From positions 69,646 to 133,645 of the forward strand of contig NZ_KE384114.1 in assembly GCF_000423945.1 (NCBI RefSeq): a stretch of DNA of 64,000 bases, in the 5' to 3' direction. How positions within the stretch are numbered: position 1 is the stretch's first letter; each line of letters opens with the position of its first letter. A program made the position numbers and the translations under genes. Below, in pieces: positions 17,562-26,142 of the stretch. This stretch comes from Butyrivibrio sp. XPD2002 (GTDB lineage: Bacteria; Bacillota; Clostridia; Lachnospirales; Lachnospiraceae). The notes beneath the pieces are model-generated. The model had not been told where the DNA came from. It was given only the letters and a program-made list of their open reading frames with translations, and ran no database searches.

Positions 17562-18701
17562 ATGGGTGCTTTTAAGACAGGTAATTACAGGAACCTTTTT
17601 AAGGAAATAGGAAAAAGCGACGCCGAGATACAGGCACGTATCGACGAGGCGGTTAAGACATTTTTCTACGATGAAAATGAGAGAATTTATCATGAAGCCG
17701 GTGAGGATATGGGTTACCTTACCGACACCGGTAATAACGATGCAAGAACAGAGGGTATGTCCTATGGCATGATGATGTGCGTTCAGCTGGATATGAAGGT
17801 GGAATTCGACCGCATCTGGAAGTGGTCCAAGACCTACATGTTCATGACAGAGGGCGACAACGAGGGCTATTTTGCCTGGTCCTGTCAGACAGACGGAACC
17901 AAGAATGCCTATGGTCCTGCTCCTGACGGCGAGGAATTCTACGCAATGGCGCTTTTCTTTGCATCACACAGATGGGGCGATGGCGAGGGAATATTTGAGT
18001 ACAGCAGAGAGGCGAGAGAGCTGCTTAGCGCCTGCATTCACAAGGGGGAAAATGGAAGACCGGGATGTCCCATGTGGAACAGGGAAAACGGACAGATTCT
18101 TTTTGTTCCGGGAAGCCCGCACACAGATCCTTCCTATCATCTGCCGCACTTCTATGAGCTTTTTGCGCTGTGGGCAAATGAGGAGGACAGGGAGTTTTTC
18201 GCAAATGCAGCAAAGGTCAGCAGAGACTACCTGGTAAAGTGCTGCCACAAGGAGACGGGACTTAGTCCTGAGTATGGTAACTTCGACGGTACACCCATGG
18301 ACAAGGAACTGCCCTGGGGACAGTTTGGTGATTTCTTCAGTGATGCCTACAGAACTGCAGCAAATATAGGGCTTGATGCAGTATGGTTTGGCGAGGAGAA
18401 AAAGCATCTGGGGGCACCGCTTCGCATGATGAAGTTCTTCGGAACAGATCTTGAGGCAGTAAGGTGCGCTTATAAGGTTGACGGAACACCTCTTGAGAGA
18501 CCTGTTCTTCATCCTCTTGGACTTTTATCAGCGACTGCGCAGGGGGCACTTGCAGCTGCTGATGATGATTTTGAAACCGCAAAAAAATGGGTAGAATGGT
18601 TTTGGAATCAGCCGCTCAGGAAGGGCGTTCGCAGGTACTATGACAACTGCCTGTACATGTTCGCGCTTCTGGCACTTTCGGGGAATTACAGAATTTACTG
18701 A
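17562..18701 (+). CDS. GH8 reducing-end xylose-releasing exo-oligoxylanase
   Basis: A 379-residue GH8 enzyme resembling the Rex group that removes xylose from the reducing end of xylo-oligosaccharides. The alpha/alpha-barrel motifs include NDARTEGMSYGMMM with the probable general acid Glu, and YFAWSCQTDGTKNAYGPAPDGEEF with the base-side Asp. There is no signal peptide, so it acts inside the cell on imported xylo-oligomers. Start ATG 17562 has GAGG 6 nt upstream; an ATG 12 nt earlier has none. It is followed by a weak hairpin and then an acyltransferase gene. It suggests xylan use, as expected for rumen or gut Lachnospiraceae, although no xylan transporter is in the window. Confidence 0.9.
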   Translation: MGAFKTGNYRNLFKEIGKSDAEIQARIDEAVKTFFYDENERIYHEAGEDMGYLTDTGNNDARTEGMSYGMMMCVQLDMKVEFDRIWKWSKTYMFMTEGDNEGYFAWSCQTDGTKNAYGPAPDGEEFYAMALFFASHRWGDGEGIFEYSREARELLSACIHKGENGRPGCPMWNRENGQILFVPGSPHTDPSYHLPHFYELFALWANEEDREFFANAAKVSRDYLVKCCHKETGLSPEYGNFDGTPMDKELPWGQFGDFFSDAYRTAANIGLDAVWFGEEKKHLGAPLRMMKFFGTDLEAVRCAYKVDGTPLERPVLHPLGLLSATAQGALAAADDDFETAKKWVEWFWNQPLRKGVRRYYDNCLYMFALLALSGNYRIY

Positions 18702-18705
18702 TTCT

Positions 18706-18731
18706 AAAAAGCATGTATTGGGGTGCTTTTT
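18706..18731 (+). terminator. Weak terminator-like hairpin after the GH8 gene
   Basis: AAAAAGCA (18706-18713) pairs with TGCTTTTT starting at 18724. The stem is AT-rich and only 8 bp, so termination may be partial. Confidence 0.4.
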
Positions 18732-18780
18732 AAGATAAAGGAATGAAAAATATTTAAACTGGAGGAGGTTTAAAAAAGTT

Positions 18781-19968
18781 ATGGGTAAACAACTAATCTA
18801 TTCGGTGTATTTTATTATGCCGATACTTCTTTTGTGGGGGGCTAAGCCACAGGGAAAAGGACAGTGGAACGACAGTCTGTCACTGTCACAGACCAAGGCA
18901 TTTCAGGGATTTTTAACAGTGGCAATTATGTTGCATCACATCGGCCAGAAGACCTGCGCATCCTGGCTCTTTCCCAAGAGCCGCATTATTCCGGGGCTTG
19001 AGTTCTTTGTTCCGATAGGTTACATCCTTGTTTCATTTTTTCTTTTCTTCAACGGCTACGGAGCTTACAAGAGCTTCCACACCAAGAAGAACTACCTGAA
19101 TGGCTTTGTGAAAAAGAGAATACTGCCTGTGGTGTTATCACTCTATTCAACAACACTGATATTCTTCATCGCAAGACTTCTTATAGGTGAGAAGATGGAT
19201 ATGCCCGGCGCACTGCTTTACCTTTCAAGCATCAAGCTTTGCAATCCCAACACCTGGTACGTGATAGTCCTTCCGTTCTTCTATCTGGCATTTTATCTTG
19301 CCTTCAGATTCATTAAAAAGGACGGCCTTGCAGTAGCAGCGACAACAGCTTTCGTGGTTGCATACATTCTTGTTGGAACCAGCATCGACCACAACGATTA
19401 CCTTATAAGGGGTGAGTGGTGGTGGAACTGCGTGCACATGTTCCCTGTGGGAATCCTCTTTGCAAAGTATGAGGACAAGATCATCCCTCATCTCAAAAAG
19501 TACTACTGGGTATATGCAATCCTTGCAGTTGCAGCACTCTATCCTTTATATCTCTATTCCGTACATGCGCAGGATTTCTTCTCCTACTACGGCGAGAACT
19601 TCGGTGCACCGGACAAGGTTTTGAGAAGACGTATGACACTTCTCAGCCAGGTATTTGTAACCATGGACTTCGTATTTGCATCACTCCTTCTTGGAATGAA
19701 GGTTAAGATCGGTAACAGATTCCTGAAATTCATGGGAACGATAACCCTTGAGTTCTACCTGATCCACGGACTTTTCGTAGAGCTCTGTGACCACACCTTT
19801 GATGGCGGTGTGAAATCACCCTTCCCGATCAAAAATGTATTCCTCTATGTACTGGTAGTATTCGCTCTGGGTGTTCCCTCCGCAATACTGTTAAAGAAAT
19901 TACATGGTCTGATTCTTGGAATTGGCAAAAAAGAAAAACAGCCTGTCGAACTTAAGAAGGCATCATAA
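18781..19968 (+). CDS. Membrane acyltransferase (acyltransferase-3 family)
   Basis: A 395-residue integral membrane protein with about ten spans and the acyltransferase-3 hallmark near the first cytoplasmic end (LSLSQTKAFQGFLTVAIMLHHIGQ, with the catalytic-type His pair). Family members move acetyl or other acyl groups onto surface sugars, exopolysaccharide or peptidoglycan. The C-terminal tail is short and Lys-rich. CTGGAGGAGG lies 13 nt before the ATG. It may be partly co-transcribed with the GH8 gene 79 nt upstream, but a shared function is not evident. The acceptor molecule is unknown. Confidence 0.85.
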   Translation: MGKQLIYSVYFIMPILLLWGAKPQGKGQWNDSLSLSQTKAFQGFLTVAIMLHHIGQKTCASWLFPKSRIIPGLEFFVPIGYILVSFFLFFNGYGAYKSFHTKKNYLNGFVKKRILPVVLSLYSTTLIFFIARLLIGEKMDMPGALLYLSSIKLCNPNTWYVIVLPFFYLAFYLAFRFIKKDGLAVAATTAFVVAYILVGTSIDHNDYLIRGEWWWNCVHMFPVGILFAKYEDKIIPHLKKYYWVYAILAVAALYPLYLYSVHAQDFFSYYGENFGAPDKVLRRRMTLLSQVFVTMDFVFASLLLGMKVKIGNRFLKFMGTITLEFYLIHGLFVELCDHTFDGGVKSPFPIKNVFLYVLVVFALGVPSAILLKKLHGLILGIGKKEKQPVELKKAS

Positions 19969-19977
19969 AATAAGCTG

Positions 19978-20015
19978 CGGCGCATGTGCAAAAGTGCATA
20001 TGTGCCGTTTTTTTT
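19978..20015 (+). terminator. Terminator of the acyltransferase gene
   Basis: CGGCGCATGTGCA (19978-19990) pairs with TGCATATGTGCCG (19995-20007), one mismatch, followed by a run of eight or more T. Confidence 0.9.
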
Positions 20016-20127
20016 ATCGTAACTTAATGCGTTGTTTATCAGATTTTTATAGGCATGTTGGATAATAAATTATGGTTATTTTATTATGTCTGGCTATGCT
20101 TTTTGGCTAAAAAATGAGGACAATCCT

Positions 20128-20997
20128 ATGGGAAAACGAATTATATCAGCAGTAATAATAATGACACTACTAATCAGTATGACAGCTGCCTGCAGTAAGA
20201 AAAACGAAGAGCTTGTGGGCGGGGACGCCGAGGAAGAAAGCAGCGAGCTTGTGGTAATTGATATCAATCTTACTGATGAGGATTACGGAATCGGGGTAAA
20301 TAAGAATAAGCCCGAGATACTGGAAAAGATAAACGAATTCATAGAGGCCGGATTTGAAAACGGAAAATATGATGAAATAACCGGACACTATTTTGGCGGT
20401 ACGGGGGATCCTGTTGGCATACCTACAGGGACCCGGGATGATGAAAAGGACCAGCTTGTGGTAGCAACAACCGGAGATTTTGAGCCCTTTGATTATGATG
20501 AGGGTGATCTTCATTACGGTATTGATATGGAGCTTATAAAGGCAATCGCTGATTACATGGGTAAAGAGCTGGTGCTTGTAAATGTCAATTTCGATATCAT
20601 GTTCCAGACGGTTGCACAGGGAAAATGTGATGCCTGCATAGCCGGAATAACAATAAAGGATGAAAGAAAAGAGTTTGTGGATTTTTCAGTCCCATATTTC
20701 AATGCAGGACAATGCCTTGTGGCCAATAAAGCAGATAATGATTTCAAGGATGCAAAGACAAGGGAAGAAGCAGAGGAGATACTGAAAAATCTTGATGAAT
20801 CAGTAGTTATTGCTGTTGAGGCAGAGACTACCGGAGAGAGCTACCTTCAGGGGGGAGCCGGTGATTTTCCGGGGGTAAAATGTAAGATCATGAAATGCTC
20901 AACCCTCGCGGACTGTATCATAGCTCTTCATAACGGAAATGCAGATTATGTCATTGGAGATAACGCTACACTTAAATATCTGGTAGCTAATCAGTAA
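20128..20997 (+). CDS. Family 3 solute-binding lipoprotein
   Basis: A 289-residue lipoprotein (lipobox MTAAC, Cys22) with a family 3 periplasmic-binding fold. LVVATTGDFEPFDY opens lobe 1, GIDMELIKAIADYMGKEL follows, then DACIAGITIKDERKEFVDFSVPYF, which is typical of polar amino-acid binders. It begins at ATG 20128 with GAGGA 7 nt upstream; a reading from 20086 lacks an RBS and would hide the signal peptide. No ABC permease or ATPase is near. Instead a BMP-like protein, a hybrid kinase and a cyclase follow in the same direction, so it probably delivers a ligand signal to the kinase rather than to a transporter (inference). Confidence 0.88.
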   Translation: MGKRIISAVIIMTLLISMTAACSKKNEELVGGDAEEESSELVVIDINLTDEDYGIGVNKNKPEILEKINEFIEAGFENGKYDEITGHYFGGTGDPVGIPTGTRDDEKDQLVVATTGDFEPFDYDEGDLHYGIDMELIKAIADYMGKELVLVNVNFDIMFQTVAQGKCDACIAGITIKDERKEFVDFSVPYFNAGQCLVANKADNDFKDAKTREEAEEILKNLDESVVIAVEAETTGESYLQGGAGDFPGVKCKIMKCSTLADCIIALHNGNADYVIGDNATLKYLVANQ

Positions 20998-21018
20998 TTT
21001 ATGTGATCGGGGCTCTAT

Positions 21019-22122
21019 ATGAAAAAGTTAAAGGGATACACCTGGATATTGATATTAGTAGTACTATTGTTGATCTTGGCAGGCCTTATTATAGGTCTGT
21101 TTAGAATGTCCATTCAGAACGACGAAGAAAAGACAATAGTCGGTGGTGTTTTCCTTGATGATATTGATGACGGAGGCTGGAGCGAAAATCATTACAACGG
21201 ACTCAAGACAGCATGCGATGCTCTTGGATTAAAGCTTGAGGTAGTAACCAATGTCGAAGAGAAGGCTGCCAGTGAAGAAGCTGCTGTGGAAGAACTGGTG
21301 AGCAAGGGGTGCAATGTCATATTCCTCACCAGTGAAGGCTATGGAATGGATTTGTACCCTGTGATGTCTAAATACAATAATGTTGAGTTCTACACAGTAT
21401 CTCCCAACTCTGATTTGTCAAATGTAACGACATATTTCTGCAGACTTTATGAGATGCGATACCTTGCAGGAATGATCGCGGGCAGAATGACCCAAAGTAA
21501 TATCCTTGGATATGTTGCAGGCGGAAGAAATCCGCAGGTAACAAGGGGAATCAATGCGTTTACCCTGGGGGCCAGATCAGTTAATCAGGATGTGACAGTC
21601 AAGGTGAGATATCTGGATAACTGGACGGATCCGGAAGATGAATATTTACAGGCAAAAAAGCTGATAACAGAGGATGGTGCTGACCTCATAACCTATCATG
21701 CCAGCCTCAATACTGCTATTGATGCTGCAGAAGAACTGGGGGCTTATTCAGTCGGTTATGGCAGGGATATGGAAGGATATTCTGACAAATATCTGACCAG
21801 TGTTATATATCACTGGGATGTGGTATACCGGAAAATTCTTGAGGATTTTTTGAAGGGTGCAATTACCGACAACCATTATTACTTCCTTGGAATGAGAGAG
21901 GGAGCGGTTTCCTTTACGGATGTTACGAATATTGTGCCCCCGGATGTAAAGCTCTTTGTAGATGCAAAGAGGAAGGAGTTTGCCAAAGGCTCATTCGTTT
22001 TTGAAGGAGAGATAATCAGTAATACCGGAAAAGTCATGTGCAGGAAGGGTGAAAGAATAAGCGATGATGCGCTCTTAAGGCGCATGAACTGGTTTGTGGA
22101 AGGAGTGGAAGTCTATGAATAG
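21019..22122 (+). CDS. Membrane-anchored BMP-family ligand-binding protein
   Basis: A 367-residue protein with one N-terminal span (about 7-29) and no lipobox, then a basic-membrane-protein (PnrA/Med-like) binding fold on the outer face: [69 protein letters not shown]. The family binds nucleosides or similar ligands. The last 8 nt overlap the kinase gene, which means tight co-translation. An uncleaved anchor instead of a lipid tail suits a permanent partner of the kinase's outside domain. The tail ([26 protein letters not shown]) is unusual for BMP proteins and resembles a cap on a binding domain. Confidence 0.85.
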   Translation: MKKLKGYTWILILVVLLLILAGLIIGLFRMSIQNDEEKTIVGGVFLDDIDDGGWSENHYNGLKTACDALGLKLEVVTNVEEKAASEEAAVEELVSKGCNVIFLTSEGYGMDLYPVMSKYNNVEFYTVSPNSDLSNVTTYFCRLYEMRYLAGMIAGRMTQSNILGYVAGGRNPQVTRGINAFTLGARSVNQDVTVKVRYLDNWTDPEDEYLQAKKLITEDGADLITYHASLNTAIDAAEELGAYSVGYGRDMEGYSDKYLTSVIYHWDVVYRKILEDFLKGAITDNHYYFLGMREGAVSFTDVTNIVPPDVKLFVDAKRKEFAKGSFVFEGEIISNTGKVMCRKGERISDDALLRRMNWFVEGVEVYE

Positions 22123-24667
22123 TAAGCTCCGATACATGCCTGGTCGAATTTTTATACTCCTCCTTACAGTCTTTCTCATTTTTACAACATTGGGAATTAT
22201 TTTTTATAACAGTTTGGATAATCGTATCAACATAATTATCATGAAGAACATAGAAAATGAGGCAAGGGCAGCTGCGATTTATTATCGTGAAAACCTAAGA
22301 ACCGAGATGTTGGCCCTTGAGCACATAGCGTGGATACTTGGGAATGATAATATCGGGGAAGGCGAAGGTCTTGAGCAGGCCAAAATGGTCATCCGGAATG
22401 TGTTTGACTCAGAACCCAGTATTCTTCTTGGAATTATGGATGGAGAGAGAAACCCTGTATATGAAGGTGCGATTGATCCTACTGAATATGAGGGACTTCT
22501 TGAGTCATTTCGTGGTAACAGTGGCGTATCCTACATGAAAACCGGTGCACTGATGTTTTCTTATGCTGTCATTAAAGGGGATAATGTCCGGTACGTTTTG
22601 TATTCAATATGCTCATCAGTCTATATCAGAAGAAAGCATGGGCTTGATAATATTACGAATCTGGGCAGTGTTGCACTTATGACCAGAGATGATGAAATAG
22701 TGATTCCGTTCACTAATATGAAAAAAGAAGATGCTGCATTTTTCGACAGTGCATCCGTAAGAAATGTTTTTAAGAGATTAGGCAGAGGGCATAATGTTGA
22801 TTCAGTTGCGATAGAAAAGGTAAAGACTACAAAGGGCGAGATGTATTTCTATTCCGCAGAGCTTGAGAACTCCCCCTTTGTAATTGTCGGAGCTCTTGAA
22901 AAAGAGGAGGCTCTGGCTAATTATGCTAACGTTACGAATAAGATTATCATTACGTATGCACTATTTGTAATATTTGTAATGATCATACTGATTTTCTTCC
23001 TGCAGGCATCCATTAAGGCGAGAGAAAGTGAAGAGCTTAGGAAAGCAAAACAGATTGCTGAGGAAGCATCAAAAGCAAAGGGACTTTTCCTTGCAAATAT
23101 GTCCCATGAAATAAGGACCCCTATAAATGCCATTATCGGAATGGATGAAATGATCCTGAGGCAGGGGCATGACAGTAAGATACAGCAGTATGCTTACAGC
23201 ATTAAGAGCTCTGCCACATCACTCCTTAGTCTTGTAAATGATGTGCTTGATTTTTCAAGACTTGAGGCAGGAAAGCTAAAGCTTATGGATGAGGACTACA
23301 ATCTTTCAACCCTCCTTACGGATATCTCTATCATGATAAAGACCAGGGCTGAAGATAAGGGGCTCGATTTCCATATTGATATAGACAGGAATATTCCGGA
23401 TCATCTTATAGGTGATGGCACAAGACTTAAGCAGGTAATAATAAACCTTGTTACAAACGGAGTAAAGTACACCAACGAAGGCTTTGTACATCTCATCGTC
23501 GACTATGAAAAGCTAAGTGAGGATGAGATAAATCTGATGATCACAGTAAAGGATTCCGGAATCGGCATGAAGCAGGAGAGCATTGATAAACTTTTCCTTG
23601 CCTTTGAGAGATTTGATGAAAATAAAAACAAGACCATTGAGGGTACCGGTCTTGGTATGAGCATAGTCAAGCAGATACTTGATGCCATGGAAACTACCAT
23701 AGATGTTAAGAGCGTCTATGGTGAGGGAAGTGAGTTTTCATTTGAAGTAAAGCAGAAGGTTAAGAATTGGGAGAGCATTGGTAACTATGAGGAGGCAGCA
23801 GAGAAAGTAGCCCTTAGTCAGGAAAGCTATCAGCCTGCTTTTTATGCCCCTGAAGTACGAATACTTTCCGTGGATGACATGGAGATCAACCTTAAGGTTG
23901 TAGCGGGACTCTTAGAGCCCACCGGAGTTGTCATTGATTCCGTTCTTAGCGGCGCAGCGGCTCTTGAGATGATAGAGAAAAATCACTACGACATAATGCT
24001 CATTGACCATAGAATGCCCGGAATGGATGGCGTTGAGCTTTTGCAGAGAATAAGGAGCCTGCCTGAAAACGAAAACAGAAACGGCGTATGCATTGCGCTT
24101 ACAGCTAATGTTTCCGAGGAAGGAAGGAATGCGTATATCAAGGAAGGCTTCAACGATTATCTGGCTAAGCCTATTAACGTTAAGACCATGGAGGAGACTA
24201 TCCTGAGGTACATTCCCAAGGAGAAGCTTGGAGAGCAGCCGGATAAAAAAGATACATCTCCGGGAAGTGGAACGGGTGAGGAGCAAAAGACTACCCCCAG
24301 TATCTCACAGGCAAGAGATGAGATTAAGAGACTGGAGTCTGAGGGCCTTATCGATACGACCCATGTTCTTGAATATTCAGGAACTGAGGAGATGTTCATA
24401 GACACTTTGAGGTTCTTCAGAGATTCGATAGGCAAAAAGTCCGACGAAATTGAAAAGCTCTATTACGATGAGAACATAGAGGATTATACGACCAAGGTTC
24501 ATGCACTTAAGAGCGCTGCCAGAATGGTGGGCCTGACTGAACTTTCGAATATGGCTAAGCGTCTTGAGGAGGCAGGTAAAAAAGAGGATATCGACTATAT
24601 CAGAGATAATACATGGGATACATTATCAAAATATCGCACGTATAAGGACATTCTTGCGAAGGTATAG
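22115..24667 (+). CDS. Hybrid histidine kinase (sensor-HisKA-HATPase-REC-HPt)
   Basis: An 850-residue kinase. Span 1 (about 10-32), an outside domain of about 250 residues that I cannot assign, span 2 (about 283-305), HisKA ([12 protein letters not shown], His331), HATPase ([22 protein letters not shown]), receiver (D631 in [11 protein letters not shown]) and a C-terminal HPt (His796 in [10 protein letters not shown]). All phosphorelay steps up to the final regulator are therefore in one chain. The start at ATG 22115 has GGAAGGAG upstream and overlaps the BMP gene by 8 nt. The REC-GGDEF gene starts 12 nt after its stop. The gene order predicts ligand-BMP/SBP, then kinase, then cyclase. Confidence 0.93.
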   Translation: MNSKLRYMPGRIFILLLTVFLIFTTLGIIFYNSLDNRINIIIMKNIENEARAAAIYYRENLRTEMLALEHIAWILGNDNIGEGEGLEQAKMVIRNVFDSEPSILLGIMDGERNPVYEGAIDPTEYEGLLESFRGNSGVSYMKTGALMFSYAVIKGDNVRYVLYSICSSVYIRRKHGLDNITNLGSVALMTRDDEIVIPFTNMKKEDAAFFDSASVRNVFKRLGRGHNVDSVAIEKVKTTKGEMYFYSAELENSPFVIVGALEKEEALANYANVTNKIIITYALFVIFVMIILIFFLQASIKARESEELRKAKQIAEEASKAKGLFLANMSHEIRTPINAIIGMDEMILRQGHDSKIQQYAYSIKSSATSLLSLVNDVLDFSRLEAGKLKLMDEDYNLSTLLTDISIMIKTRAEDKGLDFHIDIDRNIPDHLIGDGTRLKQVIINLVTNGVKYTNEGFVHLIVDYEKLSEDEINLMITVKDSGIGMKQESIDKLFLAFERFDENKNKTIEGTGLGMSIVKQILDAMETTIDVKSVYGEGSEFSFEVKQKVKNWESIGNYEEAAEKVALSQESYQPAFYAPEVRILSVDDMEINLKVVAGLLEPTGVVIDSVLSGAAALEMIEKNHYDIMLIDHRMPGMDGVELLQRIRSLPENENRNGVCIALTANVSEEGRNAYIKEGFNDYLAKPINVKTMEETILRYIPKEKLGEQPDKKDTSPGSGTGEEQKTTPSISQARDEIKRLESEGLIDTTHVLEYSGTEEMFIDTLRFFRDSIGKKSDEIEKLYYDENIEDYTTKVHALKSAARMVGLTELSNMAKRLEEAGKKEDIDYIRDNTWDTLSKYRTYKDILAKV

Positions 24668-24679
24668 AGGGGACAATCT

Positions 24680-25996
24680 ATGGGTAATAAGAAAATACTG
24701 GTGGTGGATGACGATGATCTGATGCGTGCGGTCACTGTCAAAATGCTCCAGTCTAAATATGACATCATTACGGCAGGCTCCGGGCAGGAGGGAATTGATA
24801 CCTATGAAAGTGAAAAGCCCGATCTTATCCTGTCGGATCTTATGATGCCTGAGATGGACGGCTTCGAAATGATGGAGCGACTTAGGGAAAAGCATAATTT
24901 CGTTATTCCTGTCATGTTTATGACCGCCTATTCCAGTGATGATGCCGAAAGAAAAGGGTTTGAAATCGGTGCGGTGGATTACATCAGAAAGCCCTTTAAG
25001 GCTGAGGTCCTTTTGCACAGGATTGATAATATCCTTCAAAATGTCGAGAGGATAAGAAACTTAAAGGAAGCTGCTGAAATAGAGCCTATGACAGGGCTTC
25101 TTAACAAGGTTACAACTGTCAGACAGGTCGATGAGATTGTCGGCAAGGGCGGCGGAATCCTCATGATGGTGGACCTTGACAGCTTTAAGCTTGTAAACGA
25201 TATCTATGGTCACGAAGCAGGCGATAAGGTTCTTATCTGGTTCGCTGAGCTCCTTAGAAGTATTATGCGCTCCAACGACATAGTCGGAAGAGTGGGCGGT
25301 GATGAATTTGTTGCCTTCTGTCAGAATGTCAGAACTGAGAGGATGGTTGCGGAGAGGACCCAATTCATGAACCGCAAGCTTCTTACGTATGCAAAGGAGC
25401 TTTTCGGCGAGGATATGAATATTCCTCTTGGCGTCTCTGTAGGCGCGGCAATCTGCCCAGATGAGGGAACGGATTATCAGACACTATATAAAAAGGCTGA
25501 CCAGGCGCTCTATAACGTCAAGATGGCAGGTAAGCACAACTTCGCATTTTTCAAAACCGAAGAGGAGAAAAACAGGGAGAAATCGGCTGAGGGTCTTGAT
25601 GAGATAGATATGCTCCTTAAGGAGAGGGATGTAAAGAAGGGCTCCCAGATTCTTACGCTGGATAACTTCAAGCTGATATACAGGTTTATGATGCGTTTCC
25701 AGAGGAATTATGCGTGGGATGTGCATCTTCTGGTATTCAGGGTCGAATCCAAGACGGAAAATGATGATGACCTATCCAGAATGACGGACTATTTTTTGAA
25801 TGTGGCAGCAGGGTGTCTTAGGGGAAGCGACAGCTTTACAAGGCTTGGAAATAATACCGTGCTTGCGATTTTCCTAAAGGCCACGGAGGCTGAGGTGAAA
25901 ATCCCAATCCTCCGAATAAGGGAGAGGTGGGAGTCAGATCCCGAAACCGCAGGCTACACCTTCAGTTATGAGATGCAGTACATGATGCCGGATTGA
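24680..25996 (+). CDS. REC-GGDEF response regulator (diguanylate cyclase)
   Basis: A 438-residue output protein for the kinase before it. The receiver has D10/D11 and phospho-acceptor D53 in LSDLMMPEMDG, with FMTA and RKPF. The GGDEF domain carries intact VGGDEF and the I-site RSND five residues upstream, so it should be active and product-inhibited. The C-terminal 120 residues form a second, degenerate GGDEF-like unit in which CLRGSDSFTRLGNNTV replaces the signature. It is a close paralogue of the protein at 6291-7607, aligned end to end. AGAGGGG precedes the ATG. It ends the sensor operon; the next gene starts 146 nt later with its own leader. Confidence 0.93.
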   Translation: MGNKKILVVDDDDLMRAVTVKMLQSKYDIITAGSGQEGIDTYESEKPDLILSDLMMPEMDGFEMMERLREKHNFVIPVMFMTAYSSDDAERKGFEIGAVDYIRKPFKAEVLLHRIDNILQNVERIRNLKEAAEIEPMTGLLNKVTTVRQVDEIVGKGGGILMMVDLDSFKLVNDIYGHEAGDKVLIWFAELLRSIMRSNDIVGRVGGDEFVAFCQNVRTERMVAERTQFMNRKLLTYAKELFGEDMNIPLGVSVGAAICPDEGTDYQTLYKKADQALYNVKMAGKHNFAFFKTEEEKNREKSAEGLDEIDMLLKERDVKKGSQILTLDNFKLIYRFMMRFQRNYAWDVHLLVFRVESKTENDDDLSRMTDYFLNVAAGCLRGSDSFTRLGNNTVLAIFLKATEAEVKIPILRIRERWESDPETAGYTFSYEMQYMMPD

Positions 25997-26142
25997 CGTT
26001 GATTTGTTACATAATATTACATTATATTAATGCCCAAATTGCTAGGATATTAGAGGGCTATATGTTATGATTTACTAATCAGTTTTACTAGTTATATGTT
26101 GCTTGAAGAGGATGAGGGGGATCATCTTTAGGAGGCGATAGT